A stretch of 64,000 nt of DNA from positions 1 to 64,000 of the forward strand of contig NZ_FNHE01000009.1 of assembly GCF_900103785.1 (NCBI RefSeq), written 5' to 3'. The DNA comes from Geodermatophilus siccatus (lineage in GTDB: Bacteria; Actinomycetota; Actinomycetes; Mycobacteriales; Geodermatophilaceae). A program made the position numbers and the translations under genes. Positions 9,569-19,032 of the stretch are shown here, in pieces (positions within the stretch are counted from its first letter, which is position 1; every line of letters begins with the position of its first letter). The notes beneath the pieces were generated by a model, which had not been told where the DNA came from, did not search any database, and worked only from the letters and a program-made list of their open reading frames with translations.

Positions 9569-11086
9569 GTGAGCCAGTACGTGGCAGCCATCGACCAGGG
9601 GACCACGAGCACCCGCTGCATGATCTTCGACCACGAGGGCGCCGTGGTCTCCGTCGGCCAGAAGGAGCACCAGCAGATCTTCCCGCGCGCCGGCTGGGTC
9701 GAGCACGACCCGATGGAGATCTGGGCGAACACCCGGGAGGTGGTGGGCCAGGCGCTCGCCCGGGGCAACGTCGGGCACTCGGACGTGGTCGCCGTCGGCA
9801 TCACCAACCAGCGCGAGACCACTGTCGTCTGGGACCGGAACACCGGTCGGCCGGTCTACAACGCGATCGTCTGGCAGGACACCCGCACCACGGCGATCGT
9901 CGAGCAGCTCGGCGCCCTCGGCGGCGGAGCGGACCGGTACAAGGACAAGGTCGGCCTGCCGCTGGCCACCTACTTCGCCGGGCCCAAGGTGCGTTGGATC
10001 CTCGACAACGTCGACGGCGCCCGGGAGCGGGCCGAGCGCGGTGAGCTGCTCATGGGCACCATCGACTCCTGGCTGATCTGGAACATGACCGGCGGGGCCG
10101 ACGGCGGACTGCACCTCACCGACGTGTCCAACGCCTCCCGCACGATGCTCATGGACTACCGGACGCTGTCCTGGGACGCCGACATCGCCGAGGAGATGGG
10201 CATCCCGACGTCCATGCTCCCGGAGATCCGGTCCAACTCCGAGGAGTACGGCCGGGGCCGCAAGGCCGGCTTCCTCGCCGGGGTCCCCATCGCCGGCTCG
10301 CTCGGCGACCAGCAGGCGGCGACCTTCGGCCAGGTCTGCTTCAGCAAGGGCATGGCCAAGAACACCTACGGCACCGGCAACTTCATGCTGTTGAACACCG
10401 GCGAGGAGGCCGTCCCGTCGCAGAACGGCCTGCTCACGACGCTGTGCTACCAGCTCGGCGAGGGCAAGCCGGTGTACGCCCTGGAGGGCTCGATCGCGGT
10501 CACCGGGTCGCTGGTGCAGTGGGTCCGGGACAACCTCGGGATGATCACGAGCGCTCCGGAGATCGAGCAGGTGGCCCGCACGGTCGAGGACAACGGCGGC
10601 GCGTACTTCGTGCCCGCCTTCTCCGGGCTGTTCGCGCCGCACTGGCGCTCGGACGCGCGCGGCGCGATCGTCGGGCTCACCCGGTACGTCAACAAGGGGC
10701 ACCTGGCCCGCGCCGTGCTCGAGGCGACGGCGTACCAGACCCGCGAGGTGCTCGACGCGATGAACGCCGACTCCGGGGTCGACCTCACCGAGCTGCGCGT
10801 GGACGGCGGCATGGTCGGCAACGAGCTGCTCATGCAGTTCCAGGCCGACATCCTCGACGTCCCCGTGATCCGGCCGAAGATCGCCGAGACCACCGCCCTG
10901 GGCGCCGCCTACGCGGCCGGGCTCGCGGTCGGCTTCTGGTCCGACCTCGACGAGCTGACCGCCAAGTGGGCCGAGGACAAGCGCTGGGAGCCGCAGATGC
11001 CGGCGGAGGAGCGCGAGCGCTACTACCGCAACTGGCAGAAGGCGGTCACCAAGAGCCTCGACTGGGTCGACGAGGACACCATGTGA
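9569..11086 (+). CDS. glpK: Glycerol kinase, second paralogue
   Basis: A full-length 505-residue FGGY kinase with [35 protein letters not shown] and [11 protein letters not shown]. It has the same length and domain order as the kinase at 7137, so this is gene duplication, not a broken copy. The start is GTG at 9569 after GAGAGGAACC. It follows glpF closely, the usual glpF-glpK arrangement, which suggests this copy is the canonical one. The gene is followed by repeat family B with a short hairpin at 11090-11107 that may end transcription. Confidence 0.95.
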   Translation: MSQYVAAIDQGTTSTRCMIFDHEGAVVSVGQKEHQQIFPRAGWVEHDPMEIWANTREVVGQALARGNVGHSDVVAVGITNQRETTVVWDRNTGRPVYNAIVWQDTRTTAIVEQLGALGGGADRYKDKVGLPLATYFAGPKVRWILDNVDGARERAERGELLMGTIDSWLIWNMTGGADGGLHLTDVSNASRTMLMDYRTLSWDADIAEEMGIPTSMLPEIRSNSEEYGRGRKAGFLAGVPIAGSLGDQQAATFGQVCFSKGMAKNTYGTGNFMLLNTGEEAVPSQNGLLTTLCYQLGEGKPVYALEGSIAVTGSLVQWVRDNLGMITSAPEIEQVARTVEDNGGAYFVPAFSGLFAPHWRSDARGAIVGLTRYVNKGHLARAVLEATAYQTREVLDAMNADSGVDLTELRVDGGMVGNELLMQFQADILDVPVIRPKIAETTALGAAYAAGLAVGFWSDLDELTAKWAEDKRWEPQMPAEERERYYRNWQKAVTKSLDWVDEDTM

Positions 11087-11225
11087 CCTGTCGTCCTACC
11101 GGACGACACCGCGACCAGGTGCCGTTCCCGACCGGGGCCGAGCCGCTGCCCGTGTCCCGGTCGGGGACCCTCCGGGCCCCCGCGACCGGTCCACCTCGGC
11201 TGGGTGCCGTCCCCGGCCGTGCCGA
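11087..11225. repeat. Repeat family B, copy 2, with hairpin 11090-11107
   Basis: Starts with the stem-loop GTCGTCC-TACC-GGACGAC followed by ACACCGCGACCAGGTGCCGTTCCC. A second, weaker unit (GGGTGCCGTCCCCGGCC) lies about 90 bases on. It sits between the converging glpK and pgm genes and may act as a terminator. Confidence 0.7.
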
Positions 11226-11243
11226 ACGGTCCGGGCTCCCGGA

Positions 11244-12878
11244 TCACGCCCCGAGCGCAGCCGAGACGACGGCCTTGGCCTCCTCCTGGACCTGTGCCAG
11301 GTGGTCGGGGCCCTGGAACGACTCGGCGTAGACCTTGTAGACGTCCTCGGTGCCCGACGGGCGGGCGGCGAACCAGGCGTTCTCGGTGGTCACCTTGAGC
11401 CCGCCGATCGCGGCGTCGTTGCCCGGCGCGCGGGTGAGCTTGGCGGTGATCGGCTCGCCGGCCAGCTCGGTCGCCGTCACGTCCTCCGGGGAGAGCTTGC
11501 CGAGCGCCGCCTTCTGCTCGCGGGTGGCCGGCGCGTCGACGCGGGCGTAGGCCGACTCGCCGTACCGGGCGGTCAGCTCGGCGTGCAGCTGGGACGGCGA
11601 GCTGCCGGTCACCGCCTGGATCTCGCTGGCCAGCAGCGCCAGCAGGATGCCGTCCTTGTCGGTCGTCCACACGCCGCCGTCCCGCCGCAGGAACGAGGCG
11701 CCGGCGGATTCCTCGCCGCCGAAGCCGACCGACCCGTCGAGCAGGCCGGGGACGAACCACTTGAAGCCGACGGGCACCTCGACCAGCCGCCGGCCCAGCC
11801 CGCCGACCACCCGGTCGATGAGGGACGACGACACCAGCGTCTTGCCGACGGCCACGTCGGCGCCCCACTCCGGCCGGTGCGCGAACAGGTAGGAGATCGC
11901 GACGGCGAGGAAGTGGTTGGGGTTCATCAGCCCGCCGTCGGGGGTCACGATGCCGTGCCGGTCGGCGTCGGCGTCGTTGCCGGTGGCGATCTGGAACTGC
12001 TCGCGCTTGCCGATGAGCGAGGCCATGGCCGACGGCGAGGAGCAGTCCATGCGGATCCTGCCGTCCCAGTCCAGCGTCATGAACCGCCAGGTCGGGTCCA
12101 CCAGCGGGTTGACGACGGTCAGGTCGAGGCGGTGCCGCTCGGCGATCGCCGCCCAGTAGTCGACACTGGCGCCGCCGAGCGGGTCCGCGCCGATGCGCAC
12201 GCCGGCGTCCCGGACCGCGTCGAGGTCGAGCACCGAGGGCAGGTCGTCGACGTAGTCGCCGAGGAAGTCGTGCGCCTGCGCCGCCGCCCGGGCGCGGGCG
12301 AAGGGCACGCGCTGCACGCCCTCGAGCCCCTTCTGCAGCAGCTCGTTGGCGCGAGCGGCGATCACCTTCGTGGCGTCGGTGTCGGCCGGGCCGCCGTTGG
12401 GCGGGTTGTACTTGAACCCGCCGTCCCGTGGCGGGTTGTGCGACGGGGTGACGACGATGCCGTCGGCCAGGCCCGACGTCTTCCCCCGGTTGGCCCGCAG
12501 GATGGCGTGGCTGACCGCCGGGGTGGGCGTGTAGCGGTCCGCGGCGTCGACCAGCACCGTCACGTCGTTGGCGACCAGCACCTCCAGCGCGGAGGCCCAG
12601 GCCGGCTCGGAGAGCGCGTGGGTGTCCCGGCCGATGAACAGCGGGCCGTCGTAGCCCTGCGCCGCGCGGTACTCGCAGATGGCCTGGGTGGTGGCGACGA
12701 TGTGCGCCTCGTTGAACGCCCGGTCGAACGCCGACCCGCGGTGCCCGGAGGTGCCGAACGCGACCTGCTGGGCCGGGTCGGCCGGGTCCGGCTCGAGCGT
12801 GTAGTACGCGGTGACCAGCGAGGCGACGTCGACCAGGTCGCTGGGGGCAGCCGGCTGTCCGGCGCGGGGGTCGGTCAT
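11244..12878 (-). CDS. pgm: Alpha-D-glucose-specific phosphoglucomutase
   Basis: Interconverts glucose 1-phosphate and glucose 6-phosphate, linking glycolysis to glycogen and cell-wall sugar nucleotides. The 544-residue protein has FGTSGHRG near the N-terminus, the phosphoserine loop [13 protein letters not shown], the Mg-binding DADADRHG, the sugar-binding GGEESAG, and the phosphate-binding RPSGTED near the C-terminus. The ATG at 12878 is chosen because an AGGA lies about eight bases upstream; an in-frame start seven codons earlier is less supported. It converges with glpK across repeat B. No other sugar gene adjoins it. Confidence 0.95.
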   Translation of the reverse strand: MTDPRAGQPAAPSDLVDVASLVTAYYTLEPDPADPAQQVAFGTSGHRGSAFDRAFNEAHIVATTQAICEYRAAQGYDGPLFIGRDTHALSEPAWASALEVLVANDVTVLVDAADRYTPTPAVSHAILRANRGKTSGLADGIVVTPSHNPPRDGGFKYNPPNGGPADTDATKVIAARANELLQKGLEGVQRVPFARARAAAQAHDFLGDYVDDLPSVLDLDAVRDAGVRIGADPLGGASVDYWAAIAERHRLDLTVVNPLVDPTWRFMTLDWDGRIRMDCSSPSAMASLIGKREQFQIATGNDADADRHGIVTPDGGLMNPNHFLAVAISYLFAHRPEWGADVAVGKTLVSSSLIDRVVGGLGRRLVEVPVGFKWFVPGLLDGSVGFGGEESAGASFLRRDGGVWTTDKDGILLALLASEIQAVTGSSPSQLHAELTARYGESAYARVDAPATREQKAALGKLSPEDVTATELAGEPITAKLTRAPGNDAAIGGLKVTTENAWFAARPSGTEDVYKVYAESFQGPDHLAQVQEEAKAVVSAALGA

Positions 12879-12950
12879 GCGCCGATCCTGGCCCTGCACC
12901 CGCCGCCCCCGCGACCCCGGCGGGCACCATCCGGTCGGGCGGGTCGGCGG

Positions 12951-13385
12951 TCAGACGGAAGCGGCGAGACCGAACGCGATGAACAGGGCGAGGAACCCGA
13001 CGCCGATCCAGCCGAGCACGATGCCTGCGGTCGCCATGCCGCCGCCGGCCTCACCTCGCTCCCGGATCTGGCTCTGTGCCACGTAGCCGAAGACCAGCGC
13101 CAGGATGCTGCCGAACCAGTACAGCCAGAGGATGCCCAGCACCATCGAGGCGATGGCGAACCCGTTGGTGGTCCGCAGCGGCGCGTACGGGTAGCCGCCG
13201 TACGGCGGGCCGTAGGGCCCGGGTCGCCCCGGGGGCGCCGGCCAGCCGCTCCCCGGCGGGGGCGAGGCCTGGTACCCGGGGTACCCGCCGCCGTACGGCG
13301 CCTGCCCCCACCCGGCCGGGGGGACCGGGCCCGACGGGCCCTGGGGGTCGTCGCCACCCTGCGGATGGGGACCAGGGTGTGTCAT
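12951..13385 (-). CDS. DUF4190-like small membrane protein
   Basis: A 144-residue protein. The first 70 residues are rich in Pro, Gly and Tyr (a cytoplasmic low-complexity arm). Two hydrophobic segments follow, around FAIASMVLGILWLYWFGSILALVFG and the C-terminal GIVLGWIGVGFLALFIAFGLA region. The middle loop with GYVAQSQIRE matches the DUF4190 pattern. Its function is not known; family members are small actinobacterial membrane proteins. The ATG at 13385 has an AGGAG eight bases upstream. It lies 72 bases upstream of pgm in the same direction, so it could share a transcript. Confidence 0.75.
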   Translation of the reverse strand: MTHPGPHPQGGDDPQGPSGPVPPAGWGQAPYGGGYPGYQASPPPGSGWPAPPGRPGPYGPPYGGYPYAPLRTTNGFAIASMVLGILWLYWFGSILALVFGYVAQSQIRERGEAGGGMATAGIVLGWIGVGFLALFIAFGLAASV

Positions 13386-13540
13386 CTGCTCGCTCCTGGT
13401 TCCTGCCCGTCCGCCGGGGACGACCGTCCGCCGGGCGTCAGCCCCATCGTGGCCGCTGACGGCGGCGTCGGGGGCGCGGCGCGCGGCCCGGCCACCCCGA
13501 CGGGGGAGACCGGGCCGGGGCGACCGGTTCCGCCTCGCGG

Positions 13541-15292
13541 TCAGGAGTCGACGCGCGCGGTCTCCCGGCGCAGCGCCAGCCCGGCGAGCAGCAGGCCGCT
13601 GGCCAGGGCCGCGCCGACGCCCTCACCGGCGCGCACCCGCAGGTCCAGCAGCGGCTCCCGGCCCAGGTCCTGCAGGACGAGCTCGTGCCCGCGCTCGCGG
13701 CTGCGCTGCCCCGCGACCAGGGCGGGCTGCACCCCCGGCTCCAGCCGCACGGCCGCGAGGGCGGCGACCGAGGTGGCGTAGCCGTCCAGCACCACGGCCG
13801 ACCCGGCCTCCGCCGCACCGAGGACCACCCCGGCCAGGGCGGCGAGCTCGGGGCCGCCCAGCTCGGCGAGCGCCACCACCGGGTCCCGCGTCAGGGCCGG
13901 GGAGCTCCGCCGGGCACGCCCCAGGGCCTCACCGACCACCTGCCGCTTGCGCGCGAGGACCTCGGCGTCGGCACCCGACCCCAGCCCGACGGCGTCGGCC
14001 GGGTCGGCGTCCAGCAGGCCGCACGCGAGCGCCGCCGCCACGGTGGTGTTGCCGACCCCGACCTCACCCAGGGCCACCAGCCCCGCGGCCGCCGCTACCC
14101 GGCCCAGCTCGCGGCCGGCGTCCAGCGACCGCCGGGCGTCCTCCGGCGTCATCGCCGGCCGGTCGACGAGGTCCCCGCGCGGGTCGACGGGACGGCGCAC
14201 CGTCGCACCCGGGACCGGGTCGCCGGAGACCCCGGCGTCCACGACGCACACCCCGAGGCCGGCAGTCCGGGCGGCCGTGGCCCCCAGCGAGGTCCCGCCG
14301 ACCGCCGCGTGGACGACGTCCCGGGTGACGCCGGGGGAGTAGGCCGACACCCCGTGGGCGGCGACCGGGTGGTCGGCGGCCACCAGCACCAGGGTGCCGC
14401 CGGAGGTGCCGGCGCCACCGAGCGCCACCACGCCGTCCACGGCCCGGTCCAGGACGCCGAGCGAGCCCGGCGGGGTGAGCAACCGGTCGGCCTGGTCCCG
14501 GGCCGCGACGACCGCCTGCCGGCCCGGCGCCCGCAGGTGCGACGGCGGCGCGGCCGGGGCCCCGGCGTCGTCGACGGGCCACCGGTCGTGCAGGACGACG
14601 TCGGACAGCGGCAGCCGCCGGGACCAGCCGGCCCGCTCGAGGCCCGGGGCGGGTGGCCGCTCGTCGGGCCAGCCCAGGCACAGCCAGCCCAGGGTCACGA
14701 CGCCGTCCGGCAGGCCGAGCAGCCCGGCGAGCTCCTCGGGCCGGAACAGGGTCACCCAGCCCAGTCCGAGGCCCTCGGCCCGGGCCGCCAGCCACAGGTT
14801 CTGGATGGCCGCCGCACAGCTCCACAGGTCGGCGTCGGGGAAGGTGGCCCGGCCCAGCACCCCGGCCGCCGGGGTCCGCCGGTCGCAGCAGACCACCACG
14901 CCGAGGGGCGCCTCCCGGACGCCCTCGAGCTGCAGGTCGAGCAGCCGGCGGGCGGCGTCCGGCTCCAGCTGCGCGGCCTGGCGCAGCCGTTCCCGGTCGG
15001 TCAGCACCGCCGCCCGGTCCCGGGTCCCGGCGTCCTGCACGACGAGGAACCGCCACGGCTGGCTGTGGCCGACCGACGGGGCGGCGTGCGCCGCGGACAG
15101 CACCCGCTCGAGGACGTCGGCGGGAACGGGGTCCGGCCGGAACCGTCGGACGTCGCGGCGGGCGCCGACCACCCGGTGCAGGGCGTCCCGGACCTGCTCG
15201 CCCATCGCCCAGCCGGTGGGGTCGGCGGCCCGCTGGGACGCCGAGGTCGTGTCGCCGACCAGCGGCACCGGCCGCGGCCACGTCTCCGCCAC
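13541..15292 (-). CDS. cobT: BluB-CobT fusion: DMB synthase plus nicotinate-nucleotide:DMB phosphoribosyltransferase
   Basis: A 583-residue two-domain enzyme for the cobalamin lower ligand. Residues about 20-225 are BluB-like (nitroreductase fold, RRDVRRFRPDPVP, AHAAPSVGHSQPWRF), which makes 5,6-dimethylbenzimidazole from FMNH2. Residues about 250-583 are CobT (TPPGSLGVLDR, ADHPVAAHGVSAY, GEVGVGNTT), which attaches the base to ribose phosphate. The catalytic Glu of CobT is expected in the C-terminal part, LRVRAGEGVGAALA. The GTG at 15292 follows GGGGAGGGG; an internal ATG also fits. The fusion would hand DMB straight to CobT. No other cob gene or B12 riboswitch adjoins it. Confidence 0.88.
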   Translation of the reverse strand: MAETWPRPVPLVGDTTSASQRAADPTGWAMGEQVRDALHRVVGARRDVRRFRPDPVPADVLERVLSAAHAAPSVGHSQPWRFLVVQDAGTRDRAAVLTDRERLRQAAQLEPDAARRLLDLQLEGVREAPLGVVVCCDRRTPAAGVLGRATFPDADLWSCAAAIQNLWLAARAEGLGLGWVTLFRPEELAGLLGLPDGVVTLGWLCLGWPDERPPAPGLERAGWSRRLPLSDVVLHDRWPVDDAGAPAAPPSHLRAPGRQAVVAARDQADRLLTPPGSLGVLDRAVDGVVALGGAGTSGGTLVLVAADHPVAAHGVSAYSPGVTRDVVHAAVGGTSLGATAARTAGLGVCVVDAGVSGDPVPGATVRRPVDPRGDLVDRPAMTPEDARRSLDAGRELGRVAAAAGLVALGEVGVGNTTVAAALACGLLDADPADAVGLGSGADAEVLARKRQVVGEALGRARRSSPALTRDPVVALAELGGPELAALAGVVLGAAEAGSAVVLDGYATSVAALAAVRLEPGVQPALVAGQRSRERGHELVLQDLGREPLLDLRVRAGEGVGAALASGLLLAGLALRRETARVDS

Positions 15293-15419
15293 GGGCTCCC
15301 CTCCCCACGCGGTGTGCCCGGCTCCCGGGCGGGCCGACTGTAGTTCCGGTCCCGACCGGATCGGCGGGCGCCGCCTCGTCGTACCGCGTGCCGGCCGAGG
15401 CCCGGGCCGGGTCACCTGC

Positions 15420-16193
15420 TCACGGCAGGTCGTCGACGACGCCGTCGACCCAGCCGGCGACGACGTCGACGCGGGCGGTGGTCTCCTGCGACCGGTGCGG
15501 GCACACCGGCCCTCCGCTCTCCACGGAGACGAGCACCGGGCTCGCCCCGCCGGTGGTGTAGGGCGCCCCCGAGTCGTACGCGCACGCGCTGGTGTCCGGA
15601 GCGGGCCAGTGGCCCTCCACCGCCACGGTCGTCGACCGCACCGCCCCGACCTCCACCTGACCCCAGTACAACTGGTCGCTCCAGGGGCCGTCGCTCGTGG
15701 TGGCACCCCAGCCGGCGAAGGACAGCAGCTGCCCCTCCGCGGGCTCCTCGGTGCTGAGCGGCAGGGGGGTGAGCCCGTCGACCGGCGCGTCCAGGCGGGC
15801 GACGGCGACGTCGTTGCTGCCGGACTGCTCCACCCACACCACCGAGCGCGTCACGCCGGCAGCCGGGTCCGTGGTGCTCGCCGTCCCGAGGCGCGCGACG
15901 GCGGTGTAGGCCGGAGCTCCGCCGGCGCGGTCGCCGTCGTCGTCGTGGAAGCAGTGCCCGGCGGTCATGACCCAGGTCGGCGAGATGAGGACCCCGGAGC
16001 AGGCGCTGTCGTACACCGTGCCGTCGGACCGGGTGGTGTCCGCGAACCGCAGCTGCACGGCGAACGGGAACTGGCCCTCCTCCGCCGCGACGCCCTGAGC
16101 GATGCCGGCGGCCGGCGAGGCGCCGAGGACGGCGACGGTCATCGATGCGGTCGCTGCGGCGGAGACGGCGGGCAGCGAGCGGCGCAGGCGCAT
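15420..16193 (-). CDS. Secreted trypsin-like serine protease (S1)
   Basis: A 257-residue exported protein with a signal peptide (MRLRRSLPAV then an Ala-rich hydrophobic stretch to about residue 30). The catalytic triad is readable: His in VMTAGHC, Asp in NDVAVARLD, Ser in CAYDSGAPY. The last motif departs from the usual GDSGGP: the oxyanion Gly before Asp is Tyr and the second Gly is Ala. Similar DSGAP forms occur in actinobacterial secreted S1 members. Its substrate is unknown. The start lacks a clear ribosome site. Neighbours are unrelated. Confidence 0.85.
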   Translation of the reverse strand: MRLRRSLPAVSAAATASMTVAVLGASPAAGIAQGVAAEEGQFPFAVQLRFADTTRSDGTVYDSACSGVLISPTWVMTAGHCFHDDDGDRAGGAPAYTAVARLGTASTTDPAAGVTRSVVWVEQSGSNDVAVARLDAPVDGLTPLPLSTEEPAEGQLLSFAGWGATTSDGPWSDQLYWGQVEVGAVRSTTVAVEGHWPAPDTSACAYDSGAPYTTGGASPVLVSVESGGPVCPHRSQETTARVDVVAGWVDGVVDDLP

Positions 16194-16351
16194 GGGGACC
16201 CCGGGAGGAGGCGGCGGAGACGCGGCAGGTCGGCAACGCTACGGGGCGTCCGGGCCCACGGTCCGACCGAGCACGGCGCCGGGTCGAGGGGACGACCGCC
16301 GGCTGGTCGACGTGCGCCCGGCGGTCCGGGCCTGACGGGCCCGGGAACGAC

Positions 16352-16389
16352 GACGGGCGCCGCGGACCTGCAGGTCCACGGCGCCCGTC
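16352..16389 (-). terminator. Strong hairpin 3' of the chemoreceptor gene
   Basis: GACGGGCGCCG pairs with CGGCGCCCGTC, and the inner GGACCTGCAGGTCC is itself palindromic. This makes a nearly continuous stem of about 18 bp just after the MCP stop. No U-tract is present, as usual at this GC content. Confidence 0.65.
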
Positions 16390-16404
16390 GGACGCGCATC
16401 GCGG

Positions 16405-18012
16405 TCAGTAGCGGAAGCGCTGCACCAGCTCCTGCAGGTCGCCGGACATGCGGGCCAGCTCCTCGGCCGCCTGCCGGGTCTGCGCGACGCCGGCCGTGGT
16501 GGCGGACGCGGCGTGCGCGACGCCGCTGATGCTGCCGGCGATCTCGCCGCTGCCGGTGGCGGCCTCGCTGACGCTGCGGTTCATCTCCGCGGTGGTCGCC
16601 CCCTGCTCCTCCACCGCCGAGGCGATGGTCAGCTGGAAGTCGTTGATCTGGCTGATGATCCCCGCGATCCCGCTGATCGCCGTCGTCGCGCCGGCGGTGT
16701 CGGCCTGGATGGCCTCGACCCGGCGGGCGATGTCCTCGGTGGCCTTGGCCGTCTCCTGGGCCAGCTCCTTGACCTCGTTGGCCACCACGGCGAAGCCCTT
16801 GCCCGCCTCCCCGGCGCGGGCGGCCTCGATGGTGGCGTTGAGCGCCAGGAGGTTGGTCTGCTCGGCGATCGAGGTGATGGTCTTGACCACCTCGCCGATC
16901 TCCTGCGAGGAGACGCCGAGCTTGCTCACCGTCCGCGTCGTCTCCTCGGCGGCCTGGACGGCGGTGCCGGCGACGCGGGCGGCCTCCGAGGCGTTCTGCG
17001 CGATCTCGTCGATGGACGCGCCCATCTCCTCGGAGCCGGAGGCGACGGTCTGCACGTTGCGGGAGATCTGCTCGGCGGCGGCGGCCACGGTGCCGGCCTG
17101 GCTCGCGGCGTCCTCCGCGCTGCCGGCGATGGACTCCGACGACGCGCTGAGCTCCTCGGCTGCGGCGGCGAGGGCGGACGCCGACTCGGCCGTCGAGGAG
17201 ACGGTGCCGCGCAGGCTCTCGGCCGCCTGGTTGAGCGCCCCGGCCATCTGGCCGACCTCGTCGCCGGAGGAGACCTCCACCCGGGTGGTCAGGTCACCGG
17301 CGGCCATCGCCATGAGGCCGTCGCGCACGGCCACCACCGGCCGGGTGATCAGTCGCGCCACCAGCAGCGCCAGCACGACGGCGACGGCCAGCCCGACCAC
17401 GAGCAGGACGAGCACGAGGGTGCGGGCCGACTCGTAGGTGTCCGTCGCCGCCTGGACCGAGGACTCGGCGGCCGCGGCCTCGCTGGCCAGCAGCTCGTCC
17501 AGCGCGGCGTTGAGCTGCGCGGCCACCGGAGCGATCGTGTCGCTGCGCATCGACAGGAAGTCCGCGAACCGGCCCTGGTGCACCGCCAGGCGGTAGGCGT
17601 CGCTGCTGACCAGCGACTCGTACTGCTCCCAGGCGTCGGAGAGGGCCGCCACCTGCTGCTCCTGGGCGGGGGTCAGCCCGCTGGCGGCGTAGGCCTCGAT
17701 CGCGGCGTCCATGGCCTCGATGTCGGCCAGGTACAGCTCGTGGGCCTTGGCCGCGGCGGCGGCGTCGGGCAGCAGCTCGTCGGCGAGGGCGTCGATGCGG
17801 GTCTGCAGGAAGGCCCGGCGCACCTCGGCGATCTGGTTGGAGGGCACCAGCGCGTCGGTGTTGATGTCCTGGCTGCGCTGCTGGAGGGCACCCAGCTGCA
17901 GGACGCCGACGATGCCGACGGTCAGGGCGACCACGCAGGCCGCGGCGACCGCCGTGAGGACCTTGACGCGCAGGGGCAGCGCGAGCAGACGGGACGGGAC
18001 GGACAGCCGCAC
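16405..18012 (-). CDS. Methyl-accepting chemotaxis protein
   Basis: A 535-residue transmembrane receptor. TM1 lies at about 12-34, a four-helix-bundle-like extracellular sensor at about 40-185, TM2 at about 190-212, HAMP at about 212-265, and the signalling coiled-coil from about 290 to the end. The conserved hairpin tip is intact (AEQTNLLALNATIEAARAGE), as is GKGFAVVANEVKELA. It should bind CheA/CheW and signal to flagella or another output. No che gene adjoins it, so it is an orphan receptor here. The GTG at 18012 has GAGGTG five bases upstream. Ligand unknown. Confidence 0.93.
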   Translation of the reverse strand: MRLSVPSRLLALPLRVKVLTAVAAACVVALTVGIVGVLQLGALQQRSQDINTDALVPSNQIAEVRRAFLQTRIDALADELLPDAAAAAKAHELYLADIEAMDAAIEAYAASGLTPAQEQQVAALSDAWEQYESLVSSDAYRLAVHQGRFADFLSMRSDTIAPVAAQLNAALDELLASEAAAAESSVQAATDTYESARTLVLVLLVVGLAVAVVLALLVARLITRPVVAVRDGLMAMAAGDLTTRVEVSSGDEVGQMAGALNQAAESLRGTVSSTAESASALAAAAEELSASSESIAGSAEDAASQAGTVAAAAEQISRNVQTVASGSEEMGASIDEIAQNASEAARVAGTAVQAAEETTRTVSKLGVSSQEIGEVVKTITSIAEQTNLLALNATIEAARAGEAGKGFAVVANEVKELAQETAKATEDIARRVEAIQADTAGATTAISGIAGIISQINDFQLTIASAVEEQGATTAEMNRSVSEAATGSGEIAGSISGVAHAASATTAGVAQTRQAAEELARMSGDLQELVQRFRY

Positions 18013-18113
18013 GGAGCACCTCGGGGACGATGAGACAGGGGCAACCGTGGGTTTCGGCCGGATTCGTCCGATCTCCAGCGGAACCGTCGACGGCGGACCG
18101 AGGCCCCCCGTCG

Positions 18114-18962
18114 TCAGTGCTCGACGCGCTCGAGGAACCGCTTCACCGTCTCGAGGAAGACCTCCGGCTGCTCGGAGTGCACCCAGTGGCCGGCGTTCTT
18201 GACCCGCACCAGCCGGGTGTTCGGGAAGAGCTCCTCCATGCGTGCCCGGTCCCCGGGCAGCACGTAGTGGCTGGTGGCGCCGGCGATCCACAGCACCGGG
18301 CCGTCGTAGCGGGCGCCCGGCGGCGGCTCGGGGAAGCCGCGCAGCTCACCCAGGTCGCGACCGAGCAGCTCGAGGTTGAGCCGCCAGCGCCACCCGCCGT
18401 CGGCGCCCGCCCCCTCGCGCACCAGGCTCTGCAGCAGGAACGAGCGCACCATCCGGCTCGGGACGGCGGCCTGCAGGGCGGCGTCGGCGTCCTCGCGGGT
18501 CCTCAGCCGGTCGAGGTCGAGGGCGCCCATCGCCTCGATGTAGGCGGCGAAGGGCGAGGCCTCCTCGTCGGGGTCGTCGGTGCGGCCGCCGGTGACCGGG
18601 TACTCGACCGGGGCGATGTCGACGACGACCAGCGCGCGCAGCAGCTCCGGGTGCCGCAGCGCCAGCTGCATCGACACCTTCCCGCCCATCGAGTGCCCGA
18701 CGAGCGTGACCGGCTCGCCGAACGAGCGCAGCTCCGCGGCGACCAGCTCGGCCATGTCGACGTAGTCGACCCGGTCGGTCCACGGCGAGTGCCCGTGGTT
18801 GGGCAGGTCGAGGAGGGTGACCCGGTGGTCCGCGGCGAGGCCCTTGGCGATCGTCGTCCAGTTCTTGCCCTGGCCGAACAGGCCGTGGACGAACACCACC
18901 CGCGGCCCGGCGGAGCCCAGCGTCCGGGCGTGCAGCCGTTCGTCCTCGGAGTTCGCCGTCAC
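18114..18962 (-). CDS. Alpha/beta hydrolase
   Basis: A 282-residue cytoplasmic hydrolase of the YbfF/MenH-like type. The oxyanion segment VVFVHGLFGQGKNW is followed by the nucleophile elbow GHSMGG (Ser) and a C-terminal NAGHWVH (His). The Asp or Glu of the triad is probably in VLWIAGATSHYV or just after it. The start is GTG at 18962. Family members cleave esters or thioesters, and the substrate here is unknown. It is divergent from the helicase gene with only 70 bases between the starts. Confidence 0.87.
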   Translation of the reverse strand: MTANSEDERLHARTLGSAGPRVVFVHGLFGQGKNWTTIAKGLAADHRVTLLDLPNHGHSPWTDRVDYVDMAELVAAELRSFGEPVTLVGHSMGGKVSMQLALRHPELLRALVVVDIAPVEYPVTGGRTDDPDEEASPFAAYIEAMGALDLDRLRTREDADAALQAAVPSRMVRSFLLQSLVREGAGADGGWRWRLNLELLGRDLGELRGFPEPPPGARYDGPVLWIAGATSHYVLPGDRARMEELFPNTRLVRVKNAGHWVHSEQPEVFLETVKRFLERVEH

Positions 18963-19032
18963 GTCGGCGATTCCACCAGATCCCGTGGCGCCGCCGACCT
19001 ACCGTCGTCGACCGACGCAGAGGAGGACACCC

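Noticed and set aside
15293-15419. Cobalamin riboswitch upstream of the BluB-CobT gene
   Set aside because: The conserved B12 box and GCCACTG-type core are not visible in either strand.
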